NCBI RefSeq assembly: GCF_001457035.1
Contig: NZ_KQ758620.1
Coordinates: 347,598 to 411,597 of the forward strand
From: Fictibacillus enclensis
Lineage (GTDB): Bacteria; Bacillota; Bacilli; Bacillales; Fictibacillaceae
Length of the DNA stretch: 64,000 bases
Reading direction: 5' to 3'
Shown: positions 1 to 8,602 of the stretch, in pieces
Layout of the letters: every line of letters begins with the position of its first letter
How positions within the stretch are numbered: the stretch's first letter is position 1
Made by a program: the position numbers and the translations under genes
Notes under the pieces: model-generated
What the model was told of the DNA's origin: nothing
Seen by the model: the letters and a program-made list of their open reading frames with translations, nothing else
The model's database searches: none

Positions 1-219
1 AATGGAAAACTCTCCTTCTTCCCGTTTATCCAGTTTGATGATCGATTGCTCATAGTCCGCTTCAATTTTTTCCATTGGCACATTGCTGAGGCGAAAGAAA
101 CCTGTACCGGCTTCGAACCGCGCCGTTTCCTCATCATTCCGCCAATCATAGGTTCGTTTATAATCGCCAAGTGACACCGGCCGCAGTTCGGTCTTCTGTC
201 CAGTCATCATGAATAACAT
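1..219 (-). CDS. GNAT-family N-acetyltransferase, N-terminal part (cut by window edge)
   Basis: The frame stays open from an ATG at 219 to base 1, giving the first 73 residues of a protein whose C-terminus lies outside the window. The stretch LRPVSLGDYKRTYDWRNDEE is typical of the start of RimJ/RimL-type GNAT acetyltransferases, which transfer acetyl from acetyl-CoA to an amine. A second in-frame pair of ATGs lies at 210 and 207; an AAGGA sequence sits 4 bases before the 219 ATG, so the exact start is uncertain. The acetyl-CoA binding motif would be in the missing part, so the family call rests on the N-terminus only. Confidence 0.6.
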   Translation of the reverse strand, partial: MLFMMTGQKTELRPVSLGDYKRTYDWRNDEETARFEAGTGFFRLSNVPMEKIEADYEQSIIKLDKREEGEFSI

Positions 220-360
220 CCCGTCCTTTTAATCGTTTTTTACAAATGGTGATCGGGTCATAAACACGATTCATGCGTACCATAAGCGTCACATCCCTTC
301 AGAAAAATAAATTCCCTATTTCTTTCTTATTCTTATTTCAGAAAAGATTCCCTGCTGTTT

Positions 361-543
361 CTAAAAAGCGACTTCAAATTCATCCACTTTGACAGCTGTT
401 CCGGTGATTTGGATTTCCATTCGGTCGATTTCCTGCATCTCTTCCTCAGTCAGCTCATCGCCGTTCAGTACAACGCCTGCCGGATTGCCTTTATGAGGCA
501 CCTTGCTGAACGCTTCGTAATGATACACCTTAACTGTCTTCAT
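361..543 (-). pseudogene. PhzF-family isomerase/epimerase remnant with internal in-frame deletion
   Basis: The 60-residue product begins like a full PhzF-family protein ([29 protein letters not shown], residues 5-39) and then jumps directly to what looks like the extreme C-terminus of the same family ([13 protein letters not shown], residues 46-58). About 200 or more central residues expected in this roughly 260-300-residue family, including most of both domains, are missing, but the frame is kept. A good ribosome site (AGGAGG) precedes the ATG. It sits 16 bp after the SDR gene on the same strand and is probably co-transcribed. An enzyme is unlikely; I read it as a decayed gene whose deletion happens to be in frame. 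Confidence 0.7.
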
Positions 544-559
544 GTTTTCGGTCCTCCTC

Positions 560-1324
560 TTATTCCATAAAAGAGCCGCAGGTCAAATTGGCAATGGATC
601 CGGTCATCGCACTGGCATGGTCAGAGGCCATCAAACAAGCGGCATTGGCTACTTCATTCAACTGTGGCAACCGGCCGAGTACTGTCCCGTCTTCCATGTA
701 AGCCTTCACGTTGGCAACATCACCGCTCCATGTTTCCGGGATGGCATCCGGCCGCATACAAACCACACGCACACCCGCCGGGCCAATTTCGCCTGCCAGG
801 CTGCGGGAAAATGCTTCTATCGCAGCACATGCGGTAGAGAAGCCTCCGGTCAAATGGTATCTGCGGTCGCGTCCTGACAGTACAGATGACGAAGAAGAAA
901 GCGTCAAAATAACCCCGGATTTTTGCTGTACCATGTGGCGGGCCGCCGCTGTTCCTGTAAGGAAATGCGTTTTGATTCCTGTCAGAACAGGCACCGTAAA
1001 ATCCTCGGCAGGCATATCCAGCAGCGGTGTCCCCTGCAGGTCGCCCCGAATCCATACGGCGTTAAATGAAATATCAATCCGCCCTGCTTTTTGTACAACC
1101 TCATTCAAATGCTTCTCGATAGCCTCCTGATTCAGCGCATCAACTGGTGCCGCTTCAGCTGTTCCGCCTTCGCTTTTCATTTCTTCTACCACTTTTTGAA
1201 GAGAACTGAGGGTTCGTCCGGCCAAAAACACTTGTGCTCCTTCCCTCGCAAAAGCCCTGGCAACCGCACGACCGATCGATCCGGCTGCCCCGTAAACCAC
1301 TGCATTCTTGTTTTCCAGTAACAT
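560..1324 (-). CDS. Short-chain dehydrogenase/reductase family protein with altered catalytic motif
   Basis: The 254-residue protein has an SDR Rossmann start ([15 protein letters not shown], residues 11-25), a nucleotide-distinguishing AGRT at about 35, and the downstream [20 protein letters not shown] block at about 160-179. In classical SDRs this block carries YxxxK; here the tyrosine position is Phe and the lysine position is Cys, while a serine run (LSSSSS) remains. So it binds NAD(P)-type cofactor by inference but lacks the usual proton relay. ATG at 1324 follows GGGAGG by 7 bases. The PhzF remnant follows on the same strand. The substrate is unknown. Confidence 0.75.
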   Translation of the reverse strand: MLLENKNAVVYGAAGSIGRAVARAFAREGAQVFLAGRTLSSLQKVVEEMKSEGGTAEAAPVDALNQEAIEKHLNEVVQKAGRIDISFNAVWIRGDLQGTPLLDMPAEDFTVPVLTGIKTHFLTGTAAARHMVQQKSGVILTLSSSSSVLSGRDRRYHLTGGFSTACAAIEAFSRSLAGEIGPAGVRVVCMRPDAIPETWSGDVANVKAYMEDGTVLGRLPQLNEVANAACLMASDHASAMTGSIANLTCGSFME

Positions 1325-1558
1325 AATTAATCCTCCCGTTCAAACTTTTTCACATGAAGGTTAATCCTGATGTAATGATGGAGAAAGCAAAGACAATAAT
1401 GATGAAGAGATTGATAGGTGAAGTAAGGAAAGGAATCTCATGGGGTTAAAAGATCTATGATTAGTATATCACCCCTACAAGCAGGCTGCGGTAATGTGAT
1501 GAGAGGAATTTCCCAGCTTTCATCGAACCTATAGGAGGATACTAAAGGAGGCGGTAAT

Positions 1559-2287
1559 ATGTTAGTTGGCCACATCAAAGAACTGGTTCGCCATCCTGTG
1601 AAATCGTTCTTCGGCGAAAGCGTACAGGAGACGCGGATCATGGATTATGGGTTGTACGGTGACCGCAGCCATGCTTTTTGGGATGAAACACGAAAGAACA
1701 AGTTTTTAACCATCACGCAATTTCCTGAGATGGTCCGGTACAAAGCGAGATTTTCAGGAGCAGAGTCCTTGGACCGTTATCCGAGTGTTGAGATCACTAC
1801 ACCCAAGGGCAGTGTGGTAGCGTGGGGAGATGAGGAGCTTATAAAGGAACTGGAAGAACGATCACAACGAAAGCTGTTACCCGTTTCCTATACTCCAACG
1901 CATGTCCCTTTAGGTCCGATTGAGGAAGAACATCTGCAATTGGTAACCGACGCTTCCCTGGACAAATTGAAGGAACTGGCAGGAAAACAAATGATAGAGC
2001 ACCGGCGGTTTCGCCCCAATCTATACCTATCACTTATCGAAAAAAATCCATTCGTTGAGGAAACCTGGTTTGGAAAACGAATGAAAATCGGAGACGACGT
2101 AGAAATTCAGTTACTGCGGCATTGTGAACGGTGTTCCATCATCACGTATCATCCTGAAAATGCCGAACGGGATGCTTCTTTACTAAAAACAGTAGCGAAA
2201 GAACGACAGAATCACTTTGGTGTTTATGCTTCTGTCATCAAAACCGGTACAGTGCGTGTGGGTGATGCAGCCTATCTAGTTGTTTAA
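1559..2287 (+). CDS. MOSC domain-containing protein
   Basis: The 242-residue protein starts with the beta-barrel segment typical of MOSC proteins (GHIKELVRHPVKSFFGE) and has RFRPNLYLS at about 150 and the CERC pair near 192-195; a conserved Cys in this region binds sulfur or molybdenum cofactor in MOSC/MOCS3-linked enzymes. MOSC proteins of this size in Bacillus are stand-alone and handle N-hydroxylated compounds or act as sulfur carriers; the exact reaction here is unknown. AAAGGAGG stands ahead of the ATG at 1559. It is transcribed divergently from the SDR gene and followed after 30 bp by a DinB gene. Confidence 0.8.
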   Translation: MLVGHIKELVRHPVKSFFGESVQETRIMDYGLYGDRSHAFWDETRKNKFLTITQFPEMVRYKARFSGAESLDRYPSVEITTPKGSVVAWGDEELIKELEERSQRKLLPVSYTPTHVPLGPIEEEHLQLVTDASLDKLKELAGKQMIEHRRFRPNLYLSLIEKNPFVEETWFGKRMKIGDDVEIQLLRHCERCSIITYHPENAERDASLLKTVAKERQNHFGVYASVIKTGTVRVGDAAYLVV

Positions 2288-2317
2288 AAAACTTTTAAAA
2301 ATGAGAGGAAATTGTCC

Positions 2318-2776
2318 ATGGAACATGTGATCAGTGGAATAAACCATTGGATACTTGAATTGCCGCGAGCGCTGGGACAGATGTCTGAAACAGAAACATC
2401 TCATCGTCCTGCGCCAAATAAATGGTCCAAAAAGGAGATTGTGGGGCATTTATGTGATTCGGCAATCAATAATATGACCCGATTCATTAAGATACAGTAC
2501 GAGGAACAGCCCTATGTAATCCAAACGTATGATCAGGACCAATGGGTGTCGGAACAACATTATCAGGAACAGACGCTTGAAAAGATACTAACCCTTTTTA
2601 TTGTCTTTAATCAGCAAATTATAACAATTCTTTCAAGCGTTCCAAAAGAGAAATTATCATACCTTTGTAATATTGGAAGTCATCAACAGGAAACCTTCGA
2701 GTGGCTAATCAACGATTATCTTGTACATATGGAACATCATATAAACAATCAAATTCTAACCAGAAATAAAGCATAA
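2318..2776 (+). CDS. DinB-family (DUF664-like) putative metal-dependent enzyme
   Basis: The 152-residue protein is an alpha-helical DinB-fold protein: GHLCDSAINN near residue 44 gives the first metal-binding His, and DYLVHMEHHINNQ near the C-terminus gives the other two candidate His ligands. Members include bacillithiol-dependent transferases and stress proteins, but nothing here identifies the substrate. The start at ATG 2318 is preferred over the TTG at 2312 because GAGAGGAA lies 7 bases before it. It follows the MOSC gene closely, so the two may be co-transcribed, and ends just before a bidirectional terminator. Confidence 0.8.
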   Translation: MEHVISGINHWILELPRALGQMSETETSHRPAPNKWSKKEIVGHLCDSAINNMTRFIKIQYEEQPYVIQTYDQDQWVSEQHYQEQTLEKILTLFIVFNQQIITILSSVPKEKLSYLCNIGSHQQETFEWLINDYLVHMEHHINNQILTRNKA

Positions 2777-2805
2777 AAAAAAGGACCAATACCGGCCCTT
2801 TTTTG
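2777..2805. terminator. Bidirectional intrinsic terminator
   Basis: An A-run, an imperfect GGxCC stem and a T-run lie between the convergent DinB and aldo-keto reductase genes; the A-run and T-run pair with each other, so it can serve both strands. Confidence 0.75.
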
Positions 2806-2807
2806 TA

Positions 2808-3650
2808 TTAAAAATCAAAATTGTCCGGATCTGGTCCTACCCGCAGGTTTTCGTTCAACGCGTCAATTTGATTCATTTCTTCTGTTGTTAATTCAAAATC
2901 AAAGACTTCCGAGTTTTGGATAATGCGGTGTTCTTTTGTGGATTTTGGAATGGTAACTACACCATTTTGCAGATCCCAGCGTAAAATCACTTGAGCTACA
3001 CTCTTATGGTGAGCGTCAGCAATTTCCTTCAGTACCGGGTGATCCAGCAATTGTCCCTGCATAAGCGGAGACCACGCTTCCAGCTGAATACCTTGAGACT
3101 TGCAGAACTCTTGAAGCTCTTTTTGCGTGAGCTTTGGATGATATTCCACCTGGTTGATCATCGGTTTGATTTCGGCATCCTTCATTAATTCTTCGAGATG
3201 GTGAATTTGAAAATTACTTACACCGATCGCTTTTACTTTGCCTTGTTTATAAAGCATTTCAAGAGCTCTCCAAGCATCTTTAAACTTGCCTTCCACCGGC
3301 CAGTGTATGAGGTACAAATCGAGATATTCAAGATCGAGCTTTCTCAAGCTTTCCTCGTACGCGGCGATTGTTTTTTCATATCCCAGTTCAGAGTTCCATA
3401 CCTTGGAGGTCACGAACAAATCTTCCCTGGAAAGTCCTGCTTCCGCAAGTCCTTCCTTGATCCCGGTTCCGACGCCTTCTTCATTTTCGTAAATCGCTGC
3501 AGTATCGATGCTGCGGTAACCGTTTTTGATGGCTGCTTTCACAGCATTCACAAGCTCCGGTCCTTCCTCTACTTTAAACACCCCAAGTCCGAACCAGGGC
3601 ATTTTTACTCCATTATGCAAAGTGGTTGTATCCTGTAAATGATTGGCCAC
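2808..3650 (-). CDS. Aldo/keto reductase (YtbE/YvgN-like)
   Basis: The 280-residue cytosolic oxidoreductase has the full AKR catalytic tetrad: Asp49 (SIDTAAIY), Tyr54, Lys83 (VTSKVWN) and His116 (LIHWP). The NADPH-binding IPKSTKEHRI segment is near residue 248. It resembles the Bacillus YtbE and YvgN reductases that act on glyoxal, methylglyoxal and other aldehydes. The start is taken as GTG at 3650, preceded by AGGAGG; the longer frame to 3701 would run through this ribosome site. The upstream region has a dyad that may be a regulator operator (see 3714-3790). Confidence 0.88.
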   Translation of the reverse strand: MANHLQDTTTLHNGVKMPWFGLGVFKVEEGPELVNAVKAAIKNGYRSIDTAAIYENEEGVGTGIKEGLAEAGLSREDLFVTSKVWNSELGYEKTIAAYEESLRKLDLEYLDLYLIHWPVEGKFKDAWRALEMLYKQGKVKAIGVSNFQIHHLEELMKDAEIKPMINQVEYHPKLTQKELQEFCKSQGIQLEAWSPLMQGQLLDHPVLKEIADAHHKSVAQVILRWDLQNGVVTIPKSTKEHRIIQNSEVFDFELTTEEMNQIDALNENLRVGPDPDNFDF

Positions 3651-3713
3651 ACTAATTCCTCCTATGCTTGAGCTTATCAAACAAGGTCTATTATTTCCCA
3701 TAATGAAGGTATT

Positions 3714-3790
3714 GAGAAGTACGCACTTTTCAGTATCGTAGGCACCTAAAGGTTTTATGGGAACTTTTTAGTGCCTGTACTATAGAAAAG
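3714..3790. promoter_or_regulatory. Candidate operator: dyad AGGCAC..TAAA / TTTAGTGCCT
   Basis: Upstream of the aldo-keto reductase, AGGCACCTAAA at about 3740 is repeated inverted as TTTAGTGCCT at about 3769, and CGCACTTTTCAGTAT beside it resembles the second arm AACTTTTTAGTGCC in direct orientation. The pattern suggests binding by a dimeric redox regulator such as an HxlR/YodB-type protein, but no such regulator gene is present in the window, so the assignment is inference. Confidence 0.4.
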
Positions 3791-3874
3791 TTTGGTTTTT
3801 AACCAGGAAAATAGTTGCAGGTAATAAGTGCCGGTTATAAAATAGAACTACATACATAAAAAGGAAGTGTACAA

Positions 3875-4147
3875 ATGAAAAAAGTCAGCGCCGTTCTTTT
3901 AACCTTCGGGCTCGTGGTTAGTTTATCCAGTGGTCTCTCTGCAGAAGCCAAAACATCTGTTGCCAAAGTAAAAACCTATAAAAACTGCACGGAGATGCAT
4001 AAGGATTACAAAGGTGGAGTATCCCGCGCCAAAAACGTTAGGAACAAAGGCGGCAAAACCAGATATAAGCCTCATGTATCCAAGGCGCTTTATGATGCAA
4101 ATAAAAAAAGCGACAGAGACAAAGATCTTATCGCTTGTGAACAATAA
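3875..4147 (+). CDS. Secreted excalibur (calcium-binding) domain protein
   Basis: The 90-residue protein has a signal peptide (residues 1-25: basic MKK, hydrophobic core, SAEA cleavage region) and a C-terminal excalibur domain: KNCTEMHKDYKGGV near 36-49 and the closing DRDKDLIACE, which matches the family's short EF-hand-like DxDxDGxxCE loop with the paired cysteines (one near 38, one near 88). Such domains are found in secreted Bacillus nucleases and as stand-alone exported proteins and probably bind Ca2+. AAGGAAGTG precedes the ATG. The gene is monocistronic. Confidence 0.85.
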   Translation: MKKVSAVLLTFGLVVSLSSGLSAEAKTSVAKVKTYKNCTEMHKDYKGGVSRAKNVRNKGGKTRYKPHVSKALYDANKKSDRDKDLIACEQ

Positions 4148-4184
4148 AAAAACAGACTTTCAGAAATCCTGAAAGTCTGTTTTT
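4148..4184. terminator. Bidirectional intrinsic terminator
   Basis: A perfect stem (AACAGACTTTCAG with CTGAAAGTCTGTT, loop AAATC) is flanked by A and T runs between the convergent excalibur and glycosyltransferase genes. Confidence 0.9.
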
Positions 4185-4187
4185 ACT

Positions 4188-5545
4188 TTATGCCGCTGTT
4201 TCTTCCCCAGTTTCATAATGCCGCCCCGTTCTAGCCACCTTATTCCAGGCCTTTCGGTTGAAGAAATAGTCCACCGTGCCAAAAATAACAGCAAACATAG
4301 TGATGAAGCGATAGAAGAAAATATCAAAGATAATCACCATCAGCAAAGGATACGTATCCTTTTCCTGAAAAGCATAGCCATGCCTCTCGCTCATGCCAAT
4401 GGCGACCATATCATAAACCAGGCCGACACCCAAAATATAAGCCACATATAGTAAAAGGAAGGTCCATGAGAACAGCTTTCCGTCCAGACCATCCATAACC
4501 AATACGCCTGTCATAATATAAACCGCCATTGTACCGGCAAAGAACCCTTCAAACAAATAGAAAAAGGACACCGGTTTGGTGAACAGCGTTTTAAGTAAAA
4601 ACGGTCCAAAATAAAAAAGGCAATCCACAAAGGCTTTTTGCCAGCGCACTCTTTGCTTGAAAAGGTCTTTCCAGTTCTCCGGCAACTCTGTGTAACATAC
4701 CGCATCCCGTATAAGCAGCACTTTACTCTTCTTATGCTTGGCCATGTATTTATGCATCTTCAGCGTAATATCAATATCCTCACCGACGGTCGATCGGTAA
4801 CCGCCTACATCAAGTAAGGCTTTCTTTGTAAAAATTCCAAAAGCACCGGATATGACAGCCAGTGCTTTGAAACGTGCCAATGAAACTTTATTGACATAAA
4901 ATGCCTTCATAAAGTCTAGTGCCTGCGCCCGTATCAGCATATTGGCACTCTTTAGAGACAGGCCTTCCATAGGCTTTTGGACTTTTGTTTGAAGCACGTG
5001 CACAACTCCGCCCGCCGCAATGACATTTTCATCCGAAAACGCCTGGTTTACTGCAGGTAACGCCTCATCCGTTAAGATTGTATCCGCATCAAGGGTGACA
5101 ACGAGCGGCTGGCTGGAATATTCGATGCCGGCGTTCAATGCATCTGCCTTTCCCCCATTTACCTTATCCAGCACAAAGATGTGTGGATAATATTCCGATT
5201 GGTACACGCCCTTTACGTTCCTGTGCTGCAAATGCAGGGTATGAGCCTTCATGCAGGGCGTTAAGTTTAACAACGAATCGAGCCTGGCAAACGTCTTGTC
5301 TGAAGAACCGTCATTAATATAAAGAATTTCCGTCTTCGCATAGGAAAGTGTCTTCATGCTGCTGACTGACGTCTCAATGATTCCTTCTTCGTTATAGCAC
5401 GGAATAAGTATACTGACTCCCTTTTCTTCCAATGTTCTTCTTTTCCGCTCAAGGCTGTCCCGTCTGAACAGGGGCAGGCAATGAACAGAGTGCAGAAAGG
5501 AAATGCGATCGATATAAAAATGAAAAAATACCACAAATAGTCCAA
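4188..5545 (-). CDS. Membrane glycosyltransferase family 2 (IcaA/poly-GlcNAc synthase-like), with apparent frameshift
   Basis: The main frame encodes a processive GT2 enzyme: VSILIPCYNEE, the DGSSD nucleotide-sugar motif, DADTI (metal-binding DxD), GED near the acceptor site and QRVRW (the Q/RxxRW processivity motif), then several C-terminal transmembrane helices. It probably polymerises a UDP-sugar at the membrane. The N-terminal membrane helix (DYLWYFFIFISIAFPFC) lies in another frame starting at a TTG at 5545 with AGGAGG in front; adding one C in the CCCC run near 5471-5475 joins the two frames into a normal protein. Either a sequencing error or a real disruption; if real, only an unanchored or internally initiated product would form. 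Confidence 0.75.
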
Positions 5546-5798
5546 CTCAAATCCTCCTAAACCCATAAATTAAAATGATATAACTATAATAATTGGAACT
5601 TAAAAAGGTTTTTTAGTGGGTCGTTGAACGATTCAAGGATTAGGTCATTATATGCCAAACTCAAATATTATTCAGTATTACTAAATGATACTTTATTCAA
5701 AAAGCAAATGACCTATGAAGGGTAAAAAGTTTATTAGTAGAACTTAAGCATCTGCAAATTCTTTTAAAAATATATTACTATCTTGTCTCAGGCTAATA
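5546..5798. other. AT-rich intergenic stretch
   Basis: No supported gene is seen. The only structure noted is a 9-bp perfect inverted repeat, TAGGTCATT (5641-5649) and AATGACCTA (5707-5715), about 57 bp apart. Confidence 0.4.
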
Positions 5799-6251
5799 TC
5801 ATTTCAATCTCAACCAATGGGTAGATTGGGGATATCTTGATTCTTGAATGAACCCGAATGAAGTGTAGAATTTGTCTCCCCGCTCTGTATCCGTATTCAG
5901 CACCAGTACGTGAAAATGGAGGTTGGCCTCATGGATGATCCTTTTCAGCAAAAGCTTTCCGATACCCATCCTTCGAAACGTGGAGGATACATAAAATCTT
6001 CTTAATCTCCCAACTGATGTCTCGGTTGCATAGGGATCACGATTAAGCCCGCCAATGGCCACACATTGACCGTCTTGATCAAATACACCCCACAGGGACT
6101 CCCCTCGCTGGTCAAAGGCATTACTGCCGTTCTTGTAATCACGGATTAACCGGTCGAGAAAACGAAAGCCTTCCCGTTTACTCTCCTCAACCAAATGAGT
6201 GAGTTCCTCCTCATTCAGGTTATCCATTTGTTTAACGGTGAATTGTTCCAT
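5799..6251 (-). CDS. GNAT-family N-acetyltransferase
   Basis: The 150-residue protein has the acetyl-CoA site LRRFYVSSTFRRMGIGKLLL (residues about 82-101, with the RxxGIG pyrophosphate loop) and the C-terminal FYTSFGFIQ segment of the GNAT fold. It acetylates an unknown amine. Its ATG overlaps the stop of the Nudix gene (TAATG), indicating translational coupling in a two-gene operon. Confidence 0.82.
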   Translation of the reverse strand: MEQFTVKQMDNLNEEELTHLVEESKREGFRFLDRLIRDYKNGSNAFDQRGESLWGVFDQDGQCVAIGGLNRDPYATETSVGRLRRFYVSSTFRRMGIGKLLLKRIIHEANLHFHVLVLNTDTERGDKFYTSFGFIQESRYPQSTHWLRLK

Positions 6252-6700
6252 TACTGGGCTGCTGGGATGGCTTGTTTTTGTTTACGCAGCGTTTCGGCTT
6301 CCTTAATACTTTCAGTGAGCCAGATCGGCGTTTTAGGATGATTTAGTATTTCCTCTTCAGAAAGCCAGTGCAACGACTCAACCTCATCGGGACTTTTTAC
6401 AAACGGCGTACAGTCATCCAGTTCACATAAGAAAACCAGATCAATAACTTCTCGGCCGTCCTCAAGCGTAAACATCGTGCTGCGGACATATTGAAGCTCG
6501 CCTTTTACTGTCGCTCCGACCTCTTCAAAAAGCTCTCTTTTTACGCTCGCCTCCAGATTATTGACAGACTCCCCTGCCGGGTCCACCTTTCCGCCCACGA
6601 AGGCAAGCAGTCCTCCTGCATGGTCTTCTTTTAAGCTGCGTTCAATAATTAGCCATTGATCATCTTTGTATACTGCGGCTTCTACGTTTACGACAAACAT
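6251..6700 (-). CDS. Nudix hydrolase
   Basis: The 149-residue protein has a Nudix box at about residues 37-59 (GKVDPAGES, then KRELFEEVGA), close to GX5EX7REUXEEXGU, so it hydrolyses a nucleoside diphosphate linked to another group. The substrate cannot be read from sequence. GGGGGAGG precedes the ATG. It is the first gene of a coupled pair with the GNAT gene; the 21-bp repeat array at 6839-6935 lies upstream. Confidence 0.85.
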   Translation of the reverse strand: MFVVNVEAAVYKDDQWLIIERSLKEDHAGGLLAFVGGKVDPAGESVNNLEASVKRELFEEVGATVKGELQYVRSTMFTLEDGREVIDLVFLCELDDCTPFVKSPDEVESLHWLSEEEILNHPKTPIWLTESIKEAETLRKQKQAIPAAQ

Positions 6701-6772
6701 ATAATCCTCCCCCTTAAACTTAATTCCAACTCTATTTATACTTCATAAAGCTGTTTTTTCCTTTTATTAGGA

Positions 6773-6806
6773 CAAAAAAAGCCAGGCTAATGCCTGACTT
6801 TGCTGT
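6773..6806 (-). terminator. Intrinsic terminator left of the 21-bp array
   Basis: On the minus strand the stem AAAGTCAGGC / GCCTGGCTTT with an ATTA loop is followed by TTTTTTT. It lies beyond the repeat array relative to the CNNM/CorC gene, so that array may be transcribed as part of its 3' UTR. Confidence 0.7.
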
Positions 6807-6838
6807 TTTTATATCGTTTATTTTACCCATAATTTAAC

Positions 6839-6935
6839 TTACTCTCAAAAAGCCTTCATTTATTCTCAAAAAAACTTTTTTATTCTCGAACTAGGTCACT
6901 TTATTCTCAAATTTGGGTGAAATATTCTCAAACGG
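6839..6935 (+). repeat. 21-bp-period intergenic array A (5 units)
   Basis: The motif TTAYTCTC recurs at 6839, 6860, 6880, 6901 and 6922, i.e. spacings of 21, 20, 21 and 21 bp, with variable sequence between. Read on the plus strand, units give heptads starting Tyr-Ser-Gln/Arg (YSQKAFI, YSQKNFF, YSRTRSL, YSQIWVK), with one frame slip where the 20-bp unit occurs. It fills the gap between the 3' end of the CNNM/CorC gene and the hairpin at 6773-6806. Confidence 0.75.
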
Positions 6936-7015
6936 ATTAACCCTAATGCATTTCGACTAATTTCGACGTATTCTTTTACTAGGATACGAGCGGTTCATCC
7001 ATCGCTAGACCTATG

Positions 7016-8326
7016 TTAATTCGCTTCAGATGGCTGTTCTTCCATTTCACGTACCTGAATCTTTTTGATCTGGTGGCCATCCATTCCTACTACTTTAAAT
7101 TCATATTTTTCATGCCGGACTATATCGCCTGTCTGAATGTCTGAGTTCATGGAAAGTATCCAGCCGCCGATTGTGTCCAGATCGGTTTCATCGATATCCA
7201 GGGCATACATATCATTAACGTCTTCGATCAGCACTTTGCCGTCGAGCATTCTCGTTTTGGCGTTCACATTCAGGATCATTGGGGATTCATCCTGGTCAAA
7301 TTCATCCCGGATTTCACCGACCAGCTCTTCCAAAATATCCTCAATCGTGACCAGACCTGATGTTCCGCCGTACTCATCCATCAGGATGGCCATATGGGCG
7401 CGTTTCTTCTGCATTTTGGTTAACAGCTCTTGAATAGGAATGTTCTCAAACACGCTCAAAACCGGACGGGTATACTCCTCGAGCGGCACCGCCTGTTTTC
7501 CTTTCATGACGCCATGGAACAATTCCTTCGAGTTGATCATTCCCAAAATCTCGTCTTTATCCTCACCGACAACGGGATAGCGGGTAAATTGCTCCTGAAT
7601 GATGGTTTCAAAAGCTTCGTCCAGGCTTTGGCCCGCCTGAAGAGTAACAATTTCCGTTCGGGGCACCATGATTTCTTTGGCGAGCCGATTATCAAACTCA
7701 AATACATTGTTCACATAGCTGAATTCTGATTTATTGATCTCTCCGCTTTTATAGCTTTCACTTAAAATGGAACGCAGTTCTTCTTCTGAGTGTGCCATTT
7801 CATGCTCGGAGGCTGCTTGAAATCCAAACAATTTTACAAACAGCTGGGCGCTTCCGTTCAATGCCCAGATGAAAGGGTACATGATTTGGTAAAAGAAGAG
7901 AAGCGGACGGGATAACAGCAAACTGACACTTTCCGCTTTTTGAATGGCAATGGTTTTTGGCGCCAGCTCACCCAGCACGACATGCAAGAAGGTAATGGAA
8001 GCAAACGCAATGATAAACGAGATAGTCTTCGCCAAAGCTGCTGAAAGCTCCAGGTTCACAAACAAGGGGTGAAGCAAGTGTTCGACCGTTGGTTCACCGA
8101 GCCACCCCAGGCCGAGTGCCGTAATCGTAATCCCCAGCTGACAGGCTGACAGAGATCCATCAAGGTTGGTTATGACTTTTTTGGCTGCAACTGCATTTCG
8201 GTTCCCTTCCGCCACCAGCTGATCAATCCGGGTAATACGCACACGGATGATCGAGAATTCTGCAGCTACGAAGAACGCAGTAAGAAGGATCAGTACCGCA
8301 ACCATGAATAAATTAAATATGTCCAA
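7016..8326 (-). CDS. CNNM/CorC (HlyC/TlyC) family membrane protein, putative Mg2+ efflux
   Basis: The protein of about 436 residues has a DUF21/CNNM transmembrane domain (residues about 1-190, with four hydrophobic segments and [20 protein letters not shown]), a CBS pair (about 205-330, including VPRTEIVTL and [18 protein letters not shown]) and a C-terminal CorC_HlyC domain. Members such as MpfA protect against excess Mg2+, so efflux is likely. A TTG at 8326 with AGAGG 5 bases ahead matches the usual family start (DIFNLFMVA); an ATG five codons upstream (8341) is the alternative. Confidence 0.88.
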   Translation of the reverse strand: MDIFNLFMVAVLILLTAFFVAAEFSIIRVRITRIDQLVAEGNRNAVAAKKVITNLDGSLSACQLGITITALGLGWLGEPTVEHLLHPLFVNLELSAALAKTISFIIAFASITFLHVVLGELAPKTIAIQKAESVSLLLSRPLLFFYQIMYPFIWALNGSAQLFVKLFGFQAASEHEMAHSEEELRSILSESYKSGEINKSEFSYVNNVFEFDNRLAKEIMVPRTEIVTLQAGQSLDEAFETIIQEQFTRYPVVGEDKDEILGMINSKELFHGVMKGKQAVPLEEYTRPVLSVFENIPIQELLTKMQKKRAHMAILMDEYGGTSGLVTIEDILEELVGEIRDEFDQDESPMILNVNAKTRMLDGKVLIEDVNDMYALDIDETDLDTIGGWILSMNSDIQTGDIVRHEKYEFKVVGMDGHQIKKIQVREMEEQPSEAN

Positions 8327-8561
8327 TAAGATCCTCTCCATCCCAAAGGATAAAGAGGTTCCACCTCCCAGGTAAAAAATAATTGATCTTTTTCCTTTGT
8401 ATTAAATTACGCTAATTGTCCGTTCTCAATACCATTTCATGAAATTGTTTCCTACATTTGATCTCCCCATAATCAAATTCTTCAGTCATCTCCATATCTA
8501 ATACGAAACAAAGGCCGTTAAGTTTCAATATTTGTCTATCGTTCGTTAATTGGACACATAA

Positions 8562-8593
8562 AAGACGGCAGGCTCTTCGGCCGGCCGTCTTGT
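8562..8593 (-). terminator. Intrinsic terminator of the glycerophosphodiesterase gene
   Basis: Stem AAGACGGC / GCCGTCTT with a GC-rich loop followed by a short T run on the minus strand, 10 bp past the stop codon. Confidence 0.7.
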
Positions 8594-8602
8594 CCTGTTA
8601 TT

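Noticed and set aside
212..285. Short minus-strand frame starting MVRMNRVYDPITICKK upstream of the partial GNAT gene
   Set aside because: It overlaps the start of the GNAT gene in another frame and has no recognisable family; the overlap makes a second gene unlikely.
5354..5566. Independent small membrane protein at the start of the glycosyltransferase region
   Set aside because: Its first part continues naturally into the glycosyltransferase if one base is added, so it is treated as the same gene with a frameshift.
5641..5715. Small inverted-repeat transposable remnant (TAGGTCATT / AATGACCTA)
   Set aside because: A single 9-bp inverted repeat in AT-rich DNA is too weak to claim an element.
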